Shown: positions 36,342 to 45,414 of the stretch, one piece after another
How the letters are laid out: each line of letters begins with the position of its first letter
Position numbering within the stretch: position 1 is the first letter of the stretch
Origin: Methylobacterium sp. Leaf117
Lineage (GTDB): Bacteria > Pseudomonadota > Alphaproteobacteria > Rhizobiales > Beijerinckiaceae
Reading direction: 5' to 3'
DNA length: 64,000 nucleotides
NCBI RefSeq assembly: GCF_001422985.1
Contig: NZ_LMNL01000012.1
Span: forward strand, 313,096-377,095
Position numbers and translations under genes: made by a program
The notes under the pieces: generated by a model
What the model was told of the DNA's origin: nothing
Database searches by the model: none
What the model saw: only the letters and a program-made list of their open reading frames with translations

Positions 36342-38315
36342 GTGCCGGCGGATAGCTTGGCGCCTCCTGGAGGGATGATGGCTGCGACGGCGGGATTAGA
36401 AGCAATTGACGACGACGCTGCGGCACGGAACCGGCTTTGGACGGCGGACGCCGCAGCGCGGCTGCTGGTCGACGCCGGACCTGGCACCGGCAAGACCCAG
36501 GCTGCTGCCCGGCGAATTGTGCATCTTGTGTCGATCGGGCTATCACCCTCTCAGATCTTAGTCTTGAGCTTCTCGCGCAGCGCCGTCAGAACGTTAACTC
36601 GGCGTATGACGGCTGTAGTGGGAGTCGAAGAGCGAGTTGTCGAGGATCTGCGCCACGTCTCGGTGCGAACCTTCGACTCGTGGGCCTTTCGCATCCTCCG
36701 ACTTCTAGGCGGTCAGCCTGAGGACCTGCTGCGGCGACGTCATGACGATAACGTTGAGGCGCTGGTCGGGCTCCTGAGGGGACCATCCCGCGATGACGTG
36801 CGGCAGGTGCTTGGCGACCGGCGGCACCTTGTCGTCGACGAGTTCCAGGACTTGCCGGGCGTTCGCGGCGAGCTCGTCCTGGCGCTCATGGACCTGCTCG
36901 CCCCGCTTGGCGGTGGCGGGTGCGGCTTCACCGTCCTCGGCGATCCGGCGCAGGCCATCTACGGCTTCGCGGCCGCGGGCGACCGCGACGCGGTCAGCGC
37001 TGCCGCCTACTGGCGCCGCATCGTCGAGCGGTATGGCGACGGTATTGAGCATCTCCGTCTGACCCACAACTTCCGCTCCACGCCACCAATTGCCGCGATG
37101 TCGGCGCGGCTGCGGGCAGTGCTGACCGGCGATTTGAAAAATGAGGAAAAGCTCCGTGCCGTGCAGGAGGCGCTGGCCGCGCTGCCCAAAAGCGAAGGCT
37201 TCGACTTAGCGTCGATCACCGGTGGCGGCAGTTCGGCGGTTCTGACCCGCACCAACGGCGAGGCGCTGCGGGTGCTCACAGGATTGATGGGTAGGGAGCT
37301 TGAGGGCGCGGGCAGGCTGCGCATGCGGGCCGCGAGCTTCGCGACGCTGCCACCCGCGTGGATCGCCGGGTTGCTCCGGCGGGTTCCAACGGGGAGCGTT
37401 GCGCGGTCACAGTTCGACCGCATCCACGCCCATCTTTCTGGGGCTTGGGGACCTTCGCTGTGCGCTGAGCTCGCGCTGCCGGCTGCCGACGTGGCCTGGG
37501 GACGGATCGCTTTGGCTTCGGGGGTCGCCGCCGACGCAACATCGCTCGAACTGGCAATGCTTCGGGCGAGGCTCGGCTGGCACGACGCCTTCCCGGACGA
37601 CCAGCCGTTGCTCGAGGATGGCGTCGTCATCACGACCATCCACCAGTCCAAAGGCGCTGAGTTCGACGCGGTGACAATCCTAGAGACCGCACCCGACCGA
37701 TTGCCGGACGATGGCGACCACGCGGAAGAAGCGCATGTCGGCTACGTCGCAATGACGCGTGCCGGCAGTTCGCTTGCGCGGGCGTCCGCCGATGTCATCT
37801 ACAGGCCGCCGACCGGCTGGACCTTCCGCAACGACCGGACACGTCTCTGCTCCTGGTGGAATGGCTGGATCAACCTTGAGATGGGGCAGAATGGCGATGT
37901 CGACCCGCTGAGCTTCGTCGACCCCGCCCTGCATGGTCCGGGCGGGCCGGCGGCGTTGCAGGAATATCTCCTCGCGAACGCAGAATCCCTGGCCGGTCGT
38001 AAGGTGATACTCTGTAAGTACCTTGACGCCGACCAGCACGCGACGTGGCGTATTCACCTGCAGATCAAGGAGGGGCCGGGCATGCTGCTCGGCGCGACCA
38101 CTCCGCAGCTCACGTTCGACCTGCTGCACGTCCTGAACAAGAAAGGCTATACGCTGCCTCACCGCATCTTCAACCTCAGGATTTCTGGCGTCGGTACAAT
38201 CACGTCCGACGCCGACGCGCGCCTGGAGGTGCCGGAGAGCTCGAGTCGACTGTGGCTTGGCGTCTCGCTGTTCGGCACCGGTGACTTCCGCCCCTCGAAA
38301 TGGAAGGGCCGCTGA
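36342..38315 (+). CDS. UvrD/Rep-like superfamily 1 helicase
   Basis: A 657-residue SF1 helicase, first gene of the DISARM-like operon. Motifs in order: Walker A GPGTGKT near residue 46, Ia-like ILSFSRSAVRTL, DEFQDLPG (motif II), GDPAQAIYGFA (III), THNFRST (IV), TTIHQSKGAEFD (V) and YVAMTRA (VI). The C-terminal 180 residues carry no motif I can place and no nuclease motif. The GTG at 36342 is one choice; ATG at 36378, shortly after GGAGGG, is the alternative. Its stop overlaps the drmA start (TGATG). It lies 56 bp from the IS5 element. Confidence 0.88.
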   Translation: MPADSLAPPGGMMAATAGLEAIDDDAAARNRLWTADAAARLLVDAGPGTGKTQAAARRIVHLVSIGLSPSQILVLSFSRSAVRTLTRRMTAVVGVEERVVEDLRHVSVRTFDSWAFRILRLLGGQPEDLLRRRHDDNVEALVGLLRGPSRDDVRQVLGDRRHLVVDEFQDLPGVRGELVLALMDLLAPLGGGGCGFTVLGDPAQAIYGFAAAGDRDAVSAAAYWRRIVERYGDGIEHLRLTHNFRSTPPIAAMSARLRAVLTGDLKNEEKLRAVQEALAALPKSEGFDLASITGGGSSAVLTRTNGEALRVLTGLMGRELEGAGRLRMRAASFATLPPAWIAGLLRRVPTGSVARSQFDRIHAHLSGAWGPSLCAELALPAADVAWGRIALASGVAADATSLELAMLRARLGWHDAFPDDQPLLEDGVVITTIHQSKGAEFDAVTILETAPDRLPDDGDHAEEAHVGYVAMTRAGSSLARASADVIYRPPTGWTFRNDRTRLCSWWNGWINLEMGQNGDVDPLSFVDPALHGPGGPAALQEYLLANAESLAGRKVILCKYLDADQHATWRIHLQIKEGPGMLLGATTPQLTFDLLHVLNKKGYTLPHRIFNLRISGVGTITSDADARLEVPESSSRLWLGVSLFGTGDFRPSKWKGR

Positions 38316-41300
38316 TGGCGACCGCATCGCCCGCCGAGCTTCTGGCCAGAGCCCGCGCCGAAGTCCGGGCGGAGGTCGTCCGGCTCGCCGGCAGCCTCCT
38401 TCTAGGCCCGGTCGATGCGAATGAGCAGATCGCCTCGGCGCCGCTCGACACGTACCTCACTGGGGTGCTCTGGCCCGAGGGCCAGACCCTTTCGGCCATA
38501 GAGGATGAGGCCGAGGAGGGTGCCTCGACCACCGCTGACGGTGAGGAGGACGGATCGGTTCCCGGATACCGGTCAATGCGTCCTTGCTCGATCGGGCTCA
38601 CCTTCGCGCTGGCAGCGGACGCTGCGGCGACGATCGATCTCGGCACCACAGCGCGCTACGAGCCGGTCACTGGCGAGGCGTCCGAAGAGAACGGTCGGGC
38701 GACGCGCAAGTGGGTCCGCCGGGAGCTCGGCTATTCGGTGGCGCTGGAGTCCGGCCCGGCCGCAGTCTGGGACGTTGAAGAGTTTCGAACGGCCGCTGGT
38801 TTTGTCCGTGATGCCGCTGTCCGTCTCCACGTGCGCCGGCGCATTGCTGGCGGCCAGCAAGTTTTGACGGTGACGCTCATCAACGCGGCTGTCGAGACTG
38901 ACGACACGTCTCGCGACGCAGTTTGTCTGTTCCAGGCGCAAGTGCGGGTAGCGGGGGCCGACGGGGCGCGCGTCATCCGCCCCCGACCGATTGTCCCGCA
39001 GCCGGATGCCGATGAGGACGCCCGGTCAGCGGCTCTGCTCTACCGCGAAGTCCGCGAATACGCAGTCGGCCATGGCGTCTCGGCATCTTGGTCCGGTGTG
39101 CAGGGCGGTTGTGCCGCCTCCGTCTCGACGGAATGGATGCCGGCGACCGCGGTCAGCGGTACGAGTGCCGACGGGCACTCCAGCTTCGGCACCTTCAGGG
39201 CCGCGCACCCGCGGGCGCTGGAGGCCGCTTGGCTCTCCGACGGGGCGGCCCGTGACGAAGTCCTGCCCGTTCTGGACGCGTTCGTCGACGCCTACGAGAC
39301 GTGGATCGCGGACAGTCTGACTGCCCGTCTTCAATTCTTCGAAGGCGAACTCGCCGCCGCGGCCTTGCTGAACCGCGACAGGTGTGCCGCGGCCGCGAGC
39401 CGCATGCGCCTGGGCGTGGCGGTTCTTGCACACGACGCCGCTGCTTGGTCCGCCTTCGCACTCGCGAACGAAGCAATGGACAGGCAGTCGCGCTATACGA
39501 TTAAGGGATCGCGCGCCGCGCCGCTCCGCTGGCGCCCGTTTCAGCTGGCCTACATCTTCCTCGTGCTCCCCGGCATCGTAGACCCCAAAGCCGGGGGTGG
39601 CGGCCGCGACGTCGTCGACCTGCTCTGGTTCCCGACAGGCGGTGGCAAGACTGAAGCCTATCTTGCTCTGACCGCCTTCCAGATTTTCCTCCGTCGCCTG
39701 ACCGATGCCGGGCGGCGCGCGGACGGCGGCGTAGACGTGCTGATGCGCTACACGCTTCGGCTGCTGACCGTGCAGCAGTTCCAGCGCGCCGCGTCGCTCA
39801 TCTGTGCCTGCGACGCCCTCAGGGTCGAGCGTGGCGACCTCGGCGACGCGCCGATCTCGCTTGGCCTCTACGTAGGTCGAGACGCGACGCCCAACAGCGG
39901 CGTTGAGGCGCGGGAAGCGCTGCGCGAGGAAGTCGACGGCCTTGCGCCAAAGTCAACGCCGCGACAGTTGCTTGAATGCCCGGTCTGCGGAGTCGCCCTA
40001 TCCGCGTCCGACTACGAGACGGCGCCAGACGGCACCTCAATCGAGATCCGCTGCCGCGACGCGTCTTGTGCAACGGCCGGTCGGCCGATCCCCGTGCTGA
40101 CGGTCGACCAGCACATCTACGACGCGCCGCCGTCACTGCTGATCGGAACCATCGATAAGTTTGCGCAGCTGCCGCGCTCGGCGCGGTTGCGGCCGCTCTT
40201 CGGGCTGGACGGAGGCTCGCCACCGGGGCTTGTAATCCAGGACGAGCTACACCTTATCTCGGGTCCGCTGGGCTCAATGGCCGGCCTCTACGAGACGATC
40301 GTCGATCTGCTGTGTACGCGTGACGGCGTCCGCCCGAAGGTCATCGGCTCGACCGCGACCATCGGTCAAGCCGCCCGCCAGGTAAGGGCGCTTTTCGATC
40401 GGGAGGTGCTGCAGTTCCCGCCATCCGGGTTCGAGGCAGGCGACTCTTTCTTCGCCGTTACCGAAACCCGCGGCCCTGACCGGCTCTATGTTGGCGTCAG
40501 CTCGGCTGGCCGAAGCCCGAAGTTCGCGCTTCAGGCTGTGTCGGCGGCCCTCCTGCAGGCGACCGCGGCCGTTCGCGCAATCGGCCTGCCGTCGCCCGAG
40601 ATTGATCCGTACTGGACCGGCGTCCTCTACTTCAACAGCCTGCGCGAGTTGGGCGGTGCCTACGTCCTGTTGCAGGACGACGTCCCCCGCCAGATTGGCT
40701 TTGTTGCCGGGAGGCTCGGGCTGGTGCCCGCACGCGCCCTCGAGCATGAGCCGGTTGAATTGAGCAGCCGCGTCCCGTCCCGCGAGCTGCCGCAAAAGCT
40801 GCAGCGCCTTGGCGTCGACCTCGCCCGTTCCGAGGCAGACCCGTTTGCGCCGCCGCCCGAGGACGTTGTCCTCGCCTCGAACATGATCTCGGTCGGGGTC
40901 GACGTGCCGCGGCTGGGGCTGATGATCGTGAACGGCCAGCCGAAGTCGACGGCCGAGTACATCCAGGCGAGCAGCCGGGTGGGCCGCGGCCTCCCCGGCC
41001 TCGTCGTGACCGTTTACAACGCGGGCCGTCCGCGAGACGTCTCGCACTTCGAGCATTTTGTCGGCTATCACGCGGCGCTCTACCGCGCCGTAGAGGCGAG
41101 CAGCGTGACTCCATGGGCGCCCCGAGCGCGCGATAAGGCACTACACGCCGTCGTCGCCGCCGTGGTACGCCACCTTGTCTCTGGAATGGACGATGACGAC
41201 GATGCTATCGCCTTCGATCCCTCCGATCCGGCCACGGTCACGCTGATCGGCTTGATCGTCGCCCGCGCGTCGAGTTCATCTGGCGGCATAGAGGGTCCGG

Positions 41301-41548
41301 ACGCCGAAGCGGATATCCGCGCGATCGTTCGCGAGTGGGCGCAGCGCGGGAGCGACACGAGGGCTGCCGGGCGTCGGCTGCTCTACTGGGAACGCCGCGC
41401 GCCATTCGGCGCAACGCTGCCGCATCTGATGGCGTCAGCCGAAGAGGGCGCGCGGCAGACCGGGCTCGCGTGGCCAACGCCTAACTCGATGCGTGAGGTT
41501 GAGCCGTCGACCGCATTCAGCCTCAGAACCTTCAGAAGGACGACTTGA
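38315..41548 (+). CDS. drmA: DrmA, DISARM-type SF2 helicase
   Basis: A 1077-residue helicase. Motifs: Walker A in LLWFPTGGGKTEAYL near residue 440, DELHLISG (DExH) near 643, GSTATIG (III), and SVGVDVPRLGLMIVNGQPKST followed by QASSRVGRG (V/VI) near 875-890. A four-Cys zinc element (CPVCG ... CRDASC) is inserted near 552-590. These features, and the gene for a DUF1998 protein immediately downstream, are those of DrmA in DISARM anti-phage systems, where DrmA and DrmB form a complex that engages incoming DNA. The ATG overlaps the upstream stop by one base and has a GGAAGGG site. Confidence 0.9.
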   Translation: MATASPAELLARARAEVRAEVVRLAGSLLLGPVDANEQIASAPLDTYLTGVLWPEGQTLSAIEDEAEEGASTTADGEEDGSVPGYRSMRPCSIGLTFALAADAAATIDLGTTARYEPVTGEASEENGRATRKWVRRELGYSVALESGPAAVWDVEEFRTAAGFVRDAAVRLHVRRRIAGGQQVLTVTLINAAVETDDTSRDAVCLFQAQVRVAGADGARVIRPRPIVPQPDADEDARSAALLYREVREYAVGHGVSASWSGVQGGCAASVSTEWMPATAVSGTSADGHSSFGTFRAAHPRALEAAWLSDGAARDEVLPVLDAFVDAYETWIADSLTARLQFFEGELAAAALLNRDRCAAAASRMRLGVAVLAHDAAAWSAFALANEAMDRQSRYTIKGSRAAPLRWRPFQLAYIFLVLPGIVDPKAGGGGRDVVDLLWFPTGGGKTEAYLALTAFQIFLRRLTDAGRRADGGVDVLMRYTLRLLTVQQFQRAASLICACDALRVERGDLGDAPISLGLYVGRDATPNSGVEAREALREEVDGLAPKSTPRQLLECPVCGVALSASDYETAPDGTSIEIRCRDASCATAGRPIPVLTVDQHIYDAPPSLLIGTIDKFAQLPRSARLRPLFGLDGGSPPGLVIQDELHLISGPLGSMAGLYETIVDLLCTRDGVRPKVIGSTATIGQAARQVRALFDREVLQFPPSGFEAGDSFFAVTETRGPDRLYVGVSSAGRSPKFALQAVSAALLQATAAVRAIGLPSPEIDPYWTGVLYFNSLRELGGAYVLLQDDVPRQIGFVAGRLGLVPARALEHEPVELSSRVPSRELPQKLQRLGVDLARSEADPFAPPPEDVVLASNMISVGVDVPRLGLMIVNGQPKSTAEYIQASSRVGRGLPGLVVTVYNAGRPRDVSHFEHFVGYHAALYRAVEASSVTPWAPRARDKALHAVVAAVVRHLVSGMDDDDDAIAFDPSDPATVTLIGLIVARASSSSGGIEGPDAEADIRAIVREWAQRGSDTRAAGRRLLYWERRAPFGATLPHLMASAEEGARQTGLAWPTPNSMREVEPSTAFSLRTFRRTT

Positions 41549-43452
41549 TGGCGAGGGCTGCGAGAGGCGGCGGGACGACCGCCGGGATCGCCGATCCCGT
41601 GGAACCGGTCGGGACAGTGCGGCGGTCGCAGCTCGTGTCGACCTATGGGATCGGTGCGATCGTCGACCTCGAAAAGGGTTCCTTCATGCCGATGGGCCTG
41701 GAGGACTGGGAAATTGCCACGCGCCTACCCTCCCTCTCCATCAGCGAGCCAACGCTTGAGACCATGCTGAACGTCAGCCACCTTCGCCTAGGTCCAGTGG
41801 TGAAGGCGGTTCAAGGTGCGCGGACGGTCAGCGCCCGGACTACGATCCCTGCCGTTCGCTTCCCCGAGTGGCACGAGTGCCCGAAGTGTCATCGCATTGG
41901 GACGGAAGGGGCACCTTTCGAGCTTGCGCCCGACGGCAGTCGCCTCCTCTGCCTTGCGCATGCCGGCGCAACGGTCCACACGACGCCAGTCCGCTTCGTC
42001 GTGGCCTGCCGCCGCGGGCACGTCTCCGACTTCCCGTGGGTCTGGTGGGCACACCGCGCCCGGGAGGAAGGCTCGTGTGAAAACCCAAGCCTCTACCTCC
42101 GCTCGCACGGCCGGTCGGCCTCGCTTGCTGACCTCTACGTCGTGTGCAACTCCTGCCGTACGGGCGAACGCCAGACGTCCCAGTCGCTCGGTGGCGCCTT
42201 CGGCGGCGAGGCGCTGCGCGGCCACGCATGCGGAGGGGTGCGGCCCTGGCTCCGCGACCGCGAGGAAGGCTGCCAAGCTGTCCCGCAGGCGCTCCAGCGC
42301 GGCGCCTCTAACGTGCATTTCCCGGTCGTCTGCTCGGCATTGTCGATTCCACCGGCCTCCGAGGCTGCGATGCAGATCGTGCAGGAGCTGCGCTACATGC
42401 TCGATCCGGTCCCGGCCTCGGCGATCGCCGACGTGCTCGGCGGGGTCGCCGCACAGTACGGCATCGCAGCAGAGCCGCTGATTGTCGCGTGGCGGAACCT
42501 CAAGGAGTTGGAGAGTGGTCGCCGTGGGCAGCTGACCGAGCGGATCGCGCGGGCGGAGGAGTACGCGGCGCTGTCGGAGGACAGGGACGACCCGGTGATC
42601 GCCGGTGTCGTGCCGCAGTTCCAGAACACGGTATCGCAGCCCCCACCGGCGCTCGCGCGCTGGTTCGACCTCGTAGGCGCAGTCACCCGATTACGCGAGG
42701 TCCGCGCGATCGCCGGCTTCTCGCGCATCGAACCGCATCCGGTTGCCGCCGAGGACGTCGCGGCGGCCATCGTGCAGGGCGACGTGGCGCCACTGTCGAA
42801 GGCGCCGCGCAATTGGTTGCCAGCCGCCGAGATCCGCGGCGAGGGCGTGTTTCTCCGGTTCGACGCAACCACAATTGAAGCGTGGTTGGATGCCAACCCG
42901 GGCGTCGCGGCGCGGGCAGCGGAGATCGACGCCGTCGCCGCCGCCGCCGCCGCGCGCCGCGGCCATGCGCGCGATCACGTCGTTACGCCCCGCTTACTGC
43001 TCGTGCACAGCTTCGCCCATGCGCTCATCCGCCAGATCAGCATCGAGTGCGGCTACTCGGCGTCGGCGCTGAGGGAGCGGCTCTACGTGACCGAGCCGGA
43101 CGATGGCGTGCCAGCAACGAACGGCGTCCTGGTCTACACGGGATCTCCCGATTCTGAGGGCAGCCTCGGCGGGCTGGTCCGCCTCGCGACGCCGGAGATG
43201 CTCGGGCCCATCGTGCTCCGCACGCTGGCTGCCGCGCGCTGGTGCGGCAGCGATCCGGTTTGCATCGAGACCGAGCCGGCGCAGGCCGGGGAGCGGCTGA
43301 GCGGCGCCGCATGCCACTCCTGCCTTCTGCTACCTGAAACCGCGTGCGAGCGCTTTAACCGCGAGCTCGACCGCGCCGTGCTCGTCGGCGATACCGATGG
43401 CGAGTTCCAAGGGTTCTTCGCGGATGCGGAGGCGTCCCCTTGGCCGTCCTGA
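41548..43452 (+). CDS. drmB: DrmB, DUF1998-domain protein
   Basis: A 634-residue protein. The N-terminal half starts with VRRSQLVSTYGIGAIVDLEKGS, typical of DrmB, and contains a CPKCHRIG zinc-type element and further Cys pairs. The DUF1998 part near residues 480-600 has LLLVHSFAHALIRQIS, GYSASALRERLY, VYTGSPDSEGSLGGL and a C-terminal Cys cluster (CHSCLLLPETAC). In DISARM, DrmB partners DrmA. The start is the ATG at 41548 in a TGATG overlap with drmA. Confidence 0.92.
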   Translation: MARAARGGGTTAGIADPVEPVGTVRRSQLVSTYGIGAIVDLEKGSFMPMGLEDWEIATRLPSLSISEPTLETMLNVSHLRLGPVVKAVQGARTVSARTTIPAVRFPEWHECPKCHRIGTEGAPFELAPDGSRLLCLAHAGATVHTTPVRFVVACRRGHVSDFPWVWWAHRAREEGSCENPSLYLRSHGRSASLADLYVVCNSCRTGERQTSQSLGGAFGGEALRGHACGGVRPWLRDREEGCQAVPQALQRGASNVHFPVVCSALSIPPASEAAMQIVQELRYMLDPVPASAIADVLGGVAAQYGIAAEPLIVAWRNLKELESGRRGQLTERIARAEEYAALSEDRDDPVIAGVVPQFQNTVSQPPPALARWFDLVGAVTRLREVRAIAGFSRIEPHPVAAEDVAAAIVQGDVAPLSKAPRNWLPAAEIRGEGVFLRFDATTIEAWLDANPGVAARAAEIDAVAAAAAARRGHARDHVVTPRLLLVHSFAHALIRQISIECGYSASALRERLYVTEPDDGVPATNGVLVYTGSPDSEGSLGGLVRLATPEMLGPIVLRTLAAARWCGSDPVCIETEPAQAGERLSGAACHSCLLLPETACERFNRELDRAVLVGDTDGEFQGFFADAEASPWPS

Positions 43453-45173
43453 TCCCGGCGGTCCCGAAAGACTGCCCCGCCGGCGAGCGGGTAGTATACG
43501 AGAAGATCGGTCGCGAGCTTCCTGAAACTTGGGTAGCGCTGCACTCGCTTGGCCTTCCGCGGCACGAGCGCAAGGTCTGGGGCGAGGCGGATATCGTCCT
43601 GCTCTCGACCCACGGTGTATTCGCCCTCGAGGTGAAGGGCGGGAAGGTGTCCTGCCTCGAGGGTGAGTGGACCTACGCGGGACCCGGTTTCAAGACATAC
43701 ACCCGCAAGGAGGATCCCTGGACGCAGTCGAAGACCGCGATGATGGCGGTGCGTTCCGCGCTGCACAATGCCAATGCCGCGTTCAGGGACGTGCTGTTCG
43801 GCTACGGCGTGGTCATGCCTTTCTGCCGCTTCGACGCGCGCGGGGCTGAGATCGTGCCGGAGGTTCTGAACGACCGGTCCACATTTCGGCAGGGTATGGA
43901 CCAGTACGTCGGGCGGCTGCATCGGCACTGGGACTCCGACTATGCGCAAAAGCACGGCCGTGCTTACCGCAGCCTCACCCCTCACCAGATCCGTGAGGCG
44001 CGCCAGATCCTACGTCCGGATCTCGAGACGGCGCTCAGTCTCGGCGGATGGCTGACTGGCGTTGACGCCGAGATCCTGCAGCTGACAAACGCGCAAATCC
44101 GCATTTCGCGGCGGCTTGCCGCGAACCCGCGTTCGATCGTCACTGGGCCGGCCGGCACCGGCAAGTCGATCCTCGCACTCGACCGCGCACGCCATCTCGC
44201 CTCCAGCGGCGCGCGCGTCCTCTACCTCTGCTTCAACCGGGTTCTAGCCGGCCATGTCTCGCGTTCGCTGGAGGCGGGGGGGTTGAAGGGCGTGGAGGCG
44301 TGGCACGCGCACGGCCTCTACGGTCGCCTCGTCGCCGACGCCGGCATGGGCGGCGAGCTTGCTGCACTTAACACTGACGATCCAGCGTTCTTCGCCGAGC
44401 GGTTTCCAGAATTGGCGGCCATTGCGGCGCTGGAACTCGGGCGGGAACCCTGGGATGCGCTCGTCGTAGACGAAGCGCAGGACCTGCTGACACCGTCCCA
44501 TCTCGACACGCTGGACCTGCTCGTGCGCGACGGATTGGAGGGCGGGGTCTGGCACCTGTTTCATGATCCCAACCAGAACCTCTACGACACCGACGTCCGG
44601 CAGGCCTGCGAGATCAGGTTAGCGGGGGGCCACCCCGTCCGCGAGCTGCTGGAGGAGAACTGCCGCAACACGCGGCAGGTCGCGACGCAGGCCTCGATCA
44701 CGTCGGGGATCGACCTGCCTACGGTGGGCGCGCCGGAGGGGCCCGACTGCGACGTGACGTTCTACGGCAGCCGGGCCGATGGCTTGGCGGCGCTGGAGGC
44801 GGCTGTCGCAGAATTGCTCAAGGGCGAAGTGCGGCCTAGCGACGTCGTTGTGCTGTCCACGCGCCAGTTGGCGAACTCGCTTCTGGCGGGCGTCTCGACA
44901 ATCGCTGGCCGCGCGATCGCGGATGTTGGCAACGGTCCACCGCCGCCCGGCACTATCGCCTTCTCGACAATGCATAGCTTCAAGGGCTTGGACCGGCTCG
45001 CGGTTTTGGCCATCGACATGACAGAGATAGGGGATCCGCTGTGGTCGATGCTGCACTATGCTGGCCTGTCTCGTGCACGATGCCTGCTACGTTGCTTCGC
45101 GCCGGAGGCAGCGGCCAAGCGCTACTCCAGGCAAGCAATAGCCTGGGGGAAACGGGTTAAGCCTCCGACGTGA
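43440..45173 (+). CDS. NERD nuclease-domain / UvrD-like helicase fusion
   Basis: A 577-residue protein. Residues about 15-130 match the NERD (nuclease-related) domain: an acidic WGEADIVLL, then FALEVKGGKV with the E-x-K of the PD-(D/E)XK-like core. The rest is an SF1 helicase: Walker A GPAGTGKS near 238, VVDEAQDLL near 342, FHDPNQNLYD, ENCRNT, and TMHSFKGLDRLAVL. It occupies the position where DISARM normally has the phospholipase-D protein DrmC, so it may supply the nuclease activity (inference). The start is a TTG with a GGAGG site 7 bases upstream, giving a 13-bp overlap with drmB. Confidence 0.88.
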   Translation: MAVLIPAVPKDCPAGERVVYEKIGRELPETWVALHSLGLPRHERKVWGEADIVLLSTHGVFALEVKGGKVSCLEGEWTYAGPGFKTYTRKEDPWTQSKTAMMAVRSALHNANAAFRDVLFGYGVVMPFCRFDARGAEIVPEVLNDRSTFRQGMDQYVGRLHRHWDSDYAQKHGRAYRSLTPHQIREARQILRPDLETALSLGGWLTGVDAEILQLTNAQIRISRRLAANPRSIVTGPAGTGKSILALDRARHLASSGARVLYLCFNRVLAGHVSRSLEAGGLKGVEAWHAHGLYGRLVADAGMGGELAALNTDDPAFFAERFPELAAIAALELGREPWDALVVDEAQDLLTPSHLDTLDLLVRDGLEGGVWHLFHDPNQNLYDTDVRQACEIRLAGGHPVRELLEENCRNTRQVATQASITSGIDLPTVGAPEGPDCDVTFYGSRADGLAALEAAVAELLKGEVRPSDVVVLSTRQLANSLLAGVSTIAGRAIADVGNGPPPPGTIAFSTMHSFKGLDRLAVLAIDMTEIGDPLWSMLHYAGLSRARCLLRCFAPEAAAKRYSRQAIAWGKRVKPPT

Positions 45174-45231
45174 CATCGTTTTTTAGTGCACAATGGTGCA
45201 TTGTGATGTATCGTTTCAGGTAGGAGGAGCC

Positions 45232-45414
45232 GTGCCAAATCCCTGTAACAGCGTGACGACGTCGGTGATGCTTCCGGACCGCATGTACCAGAAAGTCGCG
45301 GCGCTGGCCGCCGCGAACGACGTTTCAACCGCATGGGTCATCCCGCAGGCAGTGGTCCGCTACCTCCCCGAGCGGCGCGGCCAGAGCGAGCTGCCATTCG
45401 GCGTCGGCGAGTGA
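45232..45414 (+). CDS. Small putative DNA-binding protein (RHH-like)
   Basis: A 60-residue protein starting at a GTG with an AGGAGGA site. The segment TTSVMLPDRMYQKVAALAAANDVSTAWVIPQAVVRYL has the beta-strand/helix/helix spacing of ribbon-helix-helix (CopG/Arc-like) proteins. Its stop overlaps the methyltransferase start (GTGA). It may regulate the operon or assist the methyltransferase. Assignment rests on pattern only. The 58-bp gap before it is the only real spacer between genes of the operon, and its AT-rich sequence (45174-45222) could hold an internal promoter. Confidence 0.6.
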   Translation: MPNPCNSVTTSVMLPDRMYQKVAALAAANDVSTAWVIPQAVVRYLPERRGQSELPFGVGE

